A stretch of DNA of 64,000 nucleotides, taken from a bacterium. Its GTDB lineage: Bacteria > Oederibacteriota > JAAXVQ01 > JAUVAV01. The stretch is taken from assembly GCA_021108215.1 (NCBI GenBank), contig JAIORK010000049.1, forward strand, positions 62,001 to 126,000, read 5' to 3'. The position numbers and the translations under genes were made by a program. The notes beneath the pieces are model-generated. The model was given only the letters and a program-made list of their open reading frames with translations, was not told where the DNA came from and made no database searches. Of the stretch, positions 12,001 to 21,000 are shown piece by piece; the first letter of the stretch is position 1; each line of letters begins with the position of its first letter.

Positions 12001-15000
12001 GCAATGAGTGTCTTGATATAGCTGGCATATTCTTTGAGCGTTGCCCGGCCGTGACCGGCGGCATTGGCTTCGTAAATTTCATGGATGATAATTGCGCGTT
12101 GAGCAAAACGGGGCAAGGATAAAAAGTTGGGATGAAGATAAATAAAACGACCGGCACCGCCGTAGGAAATGCGGTATCCTTTGGTTGGGTGTAAAAAGGC
12201 CGACTTAGGTAAGACTTTAAAAACCGGACGTTGATAGCCGGTCGGCAATCCCCCGCGGCGTTCAATATCGGCAATCAGTTGTGCCAGTTGCAGATTAATC
12301 CGGACATGATTCAGCTGTGGTGCGCGCGGCGTGCGTGTCAGACGCCAGAGGTAATAAAGCTTGGGTGTGTAATTCAATACCCATATAAAAACACCACTGC
12401 CGATTCCCACTTCAGTCAGTGTGGAAAGCGCGGTTCCCGAATCGAGCATAAAAGAAAGAACACCCAAGATGAGCAGCGAGAGTCCTGTTCCGACAACCCG
12501 CAAAGGACGTATTCGGATAAAACCGCCGGCTTTTTCAAAATCTTCAAGCGCGGTTTCCGGTGTTTCGAAAATAGGTAATTCATGTTCTACCAAATTCTGT
12601 TGATGGACTTGATTGAGGGCGTTGTTGCCGATAACCACAGGTGTGATACCAGTGCCGTAAATTTTGGCTGCCGGCCGCTCGGCTTCTATGATGATCATTT
12701 CATCCTGTGTTATTTTATTAATTGCAATGGTTGCTTCCGGCGAGGTTGCCATAAAATGTGTTGGGTCAAGATCAATAATGGTGCCGTCTATATATATATG
12801 ATGATGAATCAGATTGGATGTCTCTGATTTTTTAGCTACTACCAGGACATTTTTTCCCTGATTGCGTAAATACATGGCTAATCTGGCGGTTAATTTTAGA
12901 TTGCGGTTTTCCGTATCCTGCGGAACCGCCGCAAATTCGCGTATAACCAATTGGGCCTGTAACCGAATATTTTCCAGCGGAGCTTTTGCCTGCTCAGGGA
13001 TGGAGATGCCGAAAGAACGGAGTTTGCCGATAAAATTATTGGAAGCAATTGCTTGTTTCAAAAAAGCGGATTGCCGGGTTGGATCGAGTGAATTAATCTT
13101 GTCCCAGAAAATCTCCCTTTGCGGATTGGCGGCAATACCCTGATTGATGGCTTCAAGCAAATCAGTCCGGGTAATATGGGGTGTGACGTACATATCCAAT
13201 AATCCCGGCACGCTCATGATTAGTGTTGTTTCATAAATTAGATCAGCTAAAACCCGGCCCGAAACATTGCTTAAAGTATGCGTGATTTGCCGGGGGGGTA
13301 ACTGAACCAATGAACGTGCATAAACTGAATTAATGCGCTGATAATATTCTTTGAGATAATCATCGCTTTTTTGTGTGAGATCAAATTCAAGTGCTTCCAA
13401 CAGGGTACGATACATGGCCGGATTGTCGCGGGCCAGTTGGGCGATCACGCCGGAATAAACAGCATGATTCCCTATCGGCGTTTGCATGATTCTGCGGCAA
13501 AGTTTCGGTTCTACGGAATGCAGCAGACTCAACATGCGGGCATTTTGCGCAGGTGTATGTAAATTTAAAAAAGTTTTGAACGATGCGCTAAAAGCATTGA
13601 TTTCCGGCATTTGTCCGCTAAGCGGCCGCGGCACTTGGTCCCGAAGCAGCATAAGACGAATCGTTCCAATCATCGTCTCAATGTTTTTCCGATCACCCGG
13701 CAATAAAGGCCGGGATTCAAATAGACGCGCAACAGCGGTATGGATTTGCCGGTTTAGTACCGTATCGGATTGGGGGTTCAAAACAGCGGTTGCCCGGGCA
13801 TAAACCCTGCGGTTGCGTTTTTCCTGCCAAGTCATGGACCGTTCGAACAATGATTCCGCCATACTCGCATACTCACGCACTGTGGCACGGAGATGGCCCT
13901 GGTTGTGTGCTTCATAAATTTCATGGATCAGAACAGAACACTGCATGGATTGCGGAAGGCTGAGGAACCGGGGATGAAGGTGGATGACGCCGTTCCTGCC
14001 CTGCCCTACGCGGAAACCCTGCAACAGATTGGAGAAAAAAGGCCGGGGCGTCAAGACTTGCAGGCGGGGCCGCACATACCCCAGCGGCAAACCACCGCGG
14101 CGCTCAATATCCGCCAGTAATCCCTCCAGTTGACGTCCGGCATTATCATTCGTGAGTTCCGGCAGAACGGTTTTGGGAAAAGCCAAACGCAACATATATA
14201 GTAACCGGGGTAAAAATGCTGTGACCAAACTCAGTCCGGAGACGAGTCCAAAAATACTCCAATGCAATGCACCCGGTGAACCCAGATAAGAAATCAGAAA
14301 ACCTAAAGCGGTAATGCCGATTACACTGAGTGCCAGACGACCAAATGAAAACGTGATGGCATTGCCGGAGGATTGCGGTTGATCATCGGATACGAATTTT
14401 TTTTCCTGTTGATTCAAATGCCGGGCCAGATTTTTTGCATCGCGGATACGTTTTTCACGAGCCGGCTTGGAGAGTCGTTGGGCATAGCTTTCAATTGAAT
14501 TAACCAGATCGACCCAATCATCTTCAATCGGATTTTTAGAAGTCTCAGTAATGAATCCTATGAGTCGGACCGTCATGGTAAGCGGGTCAATAATAATATT
14601 TTCAGGTTGAATATCACCATGAAAATAACCTGACTTGTGCAATACCAGGAGTTGCCCTTTAATTGTTTCTATAACATCGGAGATTTGTTGTTCCGAGAGA
14701 CGGTTGTCTTTTAAGAGTGTCATGAAATCGATACCGGGGATATCTTCGCGAAGAAAGCCTATGGTATTATTTTTTTTATCAATTATGGTGGCATGGAGTT
14801 GCGTGGCCAGCGGTATGTTTTGATAGGTCAGCCGGCCGATGGCTTGTATGCGTTTGATCAGAGAATGCATATTTTCAAGTTCTTGCGCAAATAGATCCGT
14901 CCCCAGGTTGGCCTGGCCTTCACCCTGCAGATCATTGACATCAAACTCCCGTTTGACGACGAATTGAAAGGTTTGATCGCCATACTCAGCCAGATAGTAA

Positions 15001-18000
15001 TTATAATCCAAAGTCTGCATCAATTGTTTTTTGAGACGGAAATTATCAATGTCGATGGCAGGTAATTCTTCCCCGATGCGTTCGGCAGCTGCTCTTTGGC
15101 CGGCATCATAATGAACACCAACACTTGCCAGTGTTTTTTCCAGCCAATTCGCACGCGTGTAAGTTTTTTCAATCGGTTTGTCCTTGCTGGCAAGCAGTGA
15201 TGTCAGATCTTGTAATGCCGCACGATTGGGGGCGTTTTTCCGAAGAACATAATCCCAAAACTGATGATATTTTTCAGTATCATTGGCTTTCCATTGGTTC
15301 AGAACGTGATTAAGCGTACGCGCGACACTCTTAGATTGCATTCCGGGGTAATAAAACGGGACACGCGTCACCCCGAACAACCATTCGCTGCTTAAGGCTG
15401 CCAATGTTTCGGGTTTGATTTTTAAAAGTACAGCCTGAACTTTGCCGGGGGCCATTCTGACAATCCATCGACTCAGCATGAAATTAATAATGCCCACCCA
15501 ATTTCCGAATGTTTCTTTTGTATTCAGGCTGACATCAAACTGATTTTCTTCCAAGGATTCAATCAGCATTTCCGGAAAGCGCTCACCCAAGGTGGCGAAG
15601 ATCGGTGTTCCCGGCATCAGTTCGCCGAATTCAACACCGGTAAATCGATTGTGGCTTTTTCCCGGGCAAAGTGTTAAACGGTAGAAGGTTTGACGATCAA
15701 TTTCATACACCAGCCGCAATAATTGAATGATGGTATCGTTGTTCAGCGGCTCGACATAATCAATCATGATTTCAGAGAACTGGTTGATGGCATCACCGAC
15801 ATCGCCGCGCACAATATCCGCGAGATTTGGCAAAATATCTTTGGCAAGAAATAGTTTTAATAAGGCTGTAATCATCTGACTGTTTTGTTTGTTATACAAA
15901 TCCGGGCGGTTATTTTGAATATAGGCCAGCGGCTCGCGGATTTCCTGTGGTTGGTCGGATATTATTTCCGGTTTGACCAGCCAATTCTTGATGGTTTCGT
16001 CCAATTGCGTATTTTTTTCCTCCAGCCAGGTTTGATGCATGTCCTGCCATTCTTGAATTTGTTGGAAATAATGCCATTCCTCAGTTGTGCGATGGTGGGA
16101 TGATTTTTTATCCAAAACCATGCTGACGGGTGAAGGCGTCATCTCTTCGGACATGTCGCCGAGATAGATATTGCCGCTGTTGCCGTCCACAGTTAACAAG
16201 TGACCGGCAAATGTTTTGTCCGCATCCTGAGAAAAACGGATGAACGGCCGGGTCTCTTCCAAATGAAGACTCATCTCTGAAATACCGATCACACATGGTT
16301 TAAGACTGCGCGATTTTCGAAGTAAGGCGGAAGCATGCGAGGTCACCAAACCCAAACGTTCGACAACACCCATACAAAGCGGATGGGCAATCATGGCTTC
16401 GTGTTCAACGTCAGAACGATCAAGAATCAAGATATAGGGTTCTTGATTTTGTGTGAATTTGGCTACATCCTGTCGGGTCAAAGCCGCTTTGGCTGTGTGA
16501 ATACCGACGGAAGACGGCGTTCCGCGGGCAGTGCGCTTATGGGAGAGCGTGGCCGGAATTTTTGGGGCGCGCAAATAATCTTCAATCCATTCCCATTCAT
16601 GTTTCGGGACGTTTTGGATAATGTCCTGCTCGGAAATGAGCCCTTCTTTTTGCATGTCCCAGAGAATGCGTACCCGGGCTTGGGGCGCAACCAGTGTGTC
16701 TGCGCTTCTAACCTGCAGCAGATACAGGTGGCCGTTTTCAATCGTGAACTCGATATCCAGACTCGTTTTATAATGTTTCTCCAGAATTGTGATGTGCGAT
16801 TTTAATTCCGCATAGATCGCCGGCTGGATTTCCCTGAGTGTTTCCATTGATTCCGCAGATGTGCTGCCGGAAACAATCGCCTCCCCTACCTTGCCGATGC
16901 CATAATCACCGGATAATTTCGGTTTGCCGCTTAAAGGATCGCGCGAGTAGACGACGCCTGAACCGGATTGGTCATTCATGTCACCATAAACCATTTGCTG
17001 GATTGTAACCCCGGTGCCGACATCCGGTATACGGTAAGCTGCACGATGTGTACGCACACGTTCGTCATCCCAAGATGTCATGACTCTTTCGGTGGCCATT
17101 TTCAGTTGCAGATGCACTTTTTGCGGAAATTGCGATCCGGTCTGCTGCAGAATCATTTTTTTATAAGTTTTGATCAACTTTGCAGAATCACTTTTCGAGA
17201 AGTAGGAGGAACTCATTTGCTGCAATTGACGCTCGCGGATATCTGTAAATTGATCTTGACTGACTCCCATGACTTTGACTCCGAATTCTTCAATAAAACG
17301 GGCATAGGCATTCCAGGCGAAATCTTCATCCTGGGCATAGCGGGCAAGACCATTGACGGTTTTGTCATTCAAACCAATGTGAGTAACGGTCATCATCATC
17401 CCCGGCATCGAATGCTCGGCGCCGGAGCGGACTGACAACAGCAAGGGATTGGTTTCGTTGTTTAATTTGCGCCGCGATGTTTTTTCAATCCTGAAAACAT
17501 TATCTTTTATTTCTTTCCAAATAGCTTGTGAGAGCTTACCTTTGCGTGAAATTGTTTGTTTGGATATATCCGACTGAATGGTAAATCCGGGCGGCACCGG
17601 CAGTTTGAGGCGCGCCATCTCGTATAAATTACGTCCTTTGCCGCCCAAACGGGTCAGCAAATACGGCGGGGCTTCGGGCATGCCCTTTTCGAAAAAAAGA
17701 ATATTCGGTTGGTCTTCGCCACGAGGCGGTCCGGCCACAACCCCGCTGAAAATAATTGCCGCCAGAGAATGGCCTTCACTGGTGTCATAGCCCAGAAAAG
17801 AAGCAGCTGCAATTATTGCCAGGATAACGATCGGGAATATGGACATAAGCGTGCGGCTGGTGACCGCAAAACGCCGGTTTTGAACAAGCGGCGATGCCTG
17901 CACAGCTTGATACGCATAGCCGATTTTAGAAGCGATGGTTTGAAATGCGGCTTGTACTTGGGGAAAATCCATTGGAGCGGCGAGCAAGCTCGGATCAAGT

Positions 18001-21000
18001 TGATGGGATGCTTTTAAACGGGCTTGATTGTTTTGGACTTTTTTGGCGGTCGTATAAAAATCTCCGAATGCCGAAAGGATGGCTTGCTTGTTGAAAAAAC
18101 GCGTCGCGTGTGCACCCGCGGTTTGGTCCACAATCGTATTAAGCATATCAATAAATTGACTGAGATTCGTTTTGATTTGTGCAGAATCGGTATCAGCACT
18201 GAAATAAGCGGCAAAAGGCATTGCCGGTGCCACCGGCAGGGTGGTACCGGCAACGCGTCCCTCCATATACTTGAACGCCGCGCTTAACAGCACCAACGCC
18301 TGGTTCAAAGCAATCGGATTTGAGAGCGGCGCCAGATTACGGAATTCCGGTTGGCCGTTTGTGAAGCCAAAATTGAAATAATCAAAACGCTTTCCCACGG
18401 GCGTACCCTGCGTGACAAATTCTTCGAGCGCATCCATGCCGACATGGTTGCCCAAACCGGATCGGAGTGGAAGCGCGGAGGCTAAATTACCATTGATCCC
18501 GGCAAGGATAGGCGCGAGATAGCCCTCGATTTCTGAAAAAGCCAAACGCCATTTTTTTTGTTGCGCCGGATCAATCGGCTGACGTCCTGCCAGGCGTAAA
18601 ATAGGTGTCACCGTGCTCCGGGTTACTTTGGATGTTTGCGCATGCAACATGAAGCGGAATATGTCTTTGAGCCAGCGATCGACTGCCGATGCGGTGTTTT
18701 TTGCTTTTGCGGTTAAGCGTGGTGTTGAAAAAGCAATACTGCCGTCCAGGCGGGTCTCCCCTTTTGCTTTGCGGTCGGCGATGGTATTTCCCTTTACCGT
18801 TGAGGATGAAATGAAAAACTGGGCACCTTTTTGCGTGCGGTAGTGTTTCAGCCGGCCACCGGCTTCATCCACCGGGGTATAGGCTGCAATACCGTGGCGG
18901 CTGCTGAAAATAGCTTTGATTTCATCCAGCAGGGTCAAGGATTGGTCCAAGGTGAGACGGCTGGAATCGGCAATATGCAGGGTTGCATTAAAATCAAGTT
19001 CGCGGTTCATGGCAACCACCGTGTCCAAAGAACGATCAAAATCGCTTACCATCGTATCTGAGGCAACATTCACCCGGGACACAGGCTCCATCAGCGCATA
19101 GCGGAAAAGCGCATGATGACGCCCTATGTCATCACGATTAAGCCGGAGCGTCTCAAACTGTTGAAATGCAAAACCAACCGGAAGTATTGCAGACATAACC
19201 ATGCCGGTTTGCTGCATCGTGGAAAAATCCAACCCATAGGCCAGGGCCATTGTCAGTGTGAAAACAGCCGGTGCCAAAAGGAGTGCACGTTGAGTAAAAC
19301 CGGCAGATGACCAGGCAATCCGGATGCTTGCCGAAATTTCTGAAAACGTGCGTCCCGACAATTCAGCCAGACGTCGACGCATGCCGTTCATAGACGCCAA
19401 CCAGCCGGAACGCATACCGCGAATTGCTTTGGCAAGCTGTTCGCTGCTGCTACTGGTATAGAAAGAAAGCTCTTTGTCGCCCAAGACCATGGTATGCAGC
19501 TGGGTTTGGGGCATGGTCTGTTTCATCGTACCGGGATAAACGGCAACAGTAAAAGAAGTGTTTTTAATCGGGATTAAAAAAGCTCCGTTGGACGCGATCA
19601 TGCCTTCAAAATCAAGCTCGACATCCGGATTGTTGGCCTGATATTGTGACATCTGTTGTGCATAAGCAGCTTGTAAGCGTGCACTGTCAACCTCGCCTTT
19701 GGCGACTTGGTTGTTGGCCCACATCAACTTCAGCGTCATATCAAGAATTTGATAGGCGACGCGGACATCCCGGGGCAAGGTCGCTTCCTTGAGAACTGCC
19801 TGTGAATCATGCCATTGCATGAAAAGCGGCGCCAGCGCAATTTCTTCCTGATTTTGAGCAATGAGTTTTTCCAAAGGGGTATAGCGGTTTTTTAATAATG
19901 AAAAATAGGGATTGATTAAATCGAGCTTGGTGATTCGCGGCTTGATGGAAACATAACTAACGCCCTGCCCGCGCAAAGATTCTAAAATAAGATCCGTGTG
20001 GTAGCCGCCGGTGGTCAACATGGCAATACGCTGATTTTGTGTTTTCATTGCCGCCAGCAGGTTGCCGACAAAATCATGACTGCGCTGGTCGGCACCGTCA
20101 TAAAAACGATTTACCAGGGCAAGTTGCTTATCCAGTGAGTAGACCTCCAGGTCCATCTCTTCATCCAGACCATACAGGGACAAAAATTGCATGAAGGGAT
20201 CCATGGAAAACTGTTCAGGATACATGCGGAATTTTGCGAGTTCAACCGGGGATGCTGAAACATTAATCAGTTTTTCTACAATCTCCAGACGCCGCAGAAG
20301 AACATCCAGTTCCCGCTCGCGGGGTGATGTATAGAGTTTTTCATGAATCAATTTTTCCAGGATATCGATATCACTAAAAAGTTTGTCTGAATCAACTTCC
20401 AGCGGAAAGACATTCATGCGCTTCGAAACAAAGAGGTTGAGGTGCGGAAATTGGTCCGGATTGATTGTAAGACTTGAAGCATATTTCTTTAAATACCGGG
20501 CATATTTCAACAGCGGCATTTTCCCCTTTTGATAGGCCCGCTTGCGCAAGTCGAATTTGAGGAGATATTCTCCGTAAATGCGCGGTTTAATTTCATCAAA
20601 AGCATCGCGTAAATCAAAAATGTACCCCGTGTTTTCATCGGTTAAAAAGCTGCCGACCGTCTCGCGGTTGGTCTGATAGTGGCGGGGATCTTCAACACCT
20701 TCCAAGGAAACAGGATGTTTTCCGCAGGCTGCGTAAAATTCAGAACCTGACATCTTGCCTTGCCGCATAAAATATTTCCCGACCTGCGTTTTAATTCCGC
20801 TGACCGGAAAAGTGGAAAGTTTGGTCACATTGACCGGTTGGCTGGCACCTTCAATTCCAATGAGACTCAGAGAATGGTTTTTCGCAAATTCATTAATGAT
20901 TTGGGAAATATTCCACTGCACCTCATGATTGCAATGCAGATCATTGACATGAATAACCAGTTGATCTTTTGATCCGTGAAACGTTTGGGAGATGGTTCCG

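Noticed and set aside
12785-12805. TA dinucleotide run
   Set aside because: It lies inside the giant gene and encodes an HHHIYID stretch; no sign of slippage.
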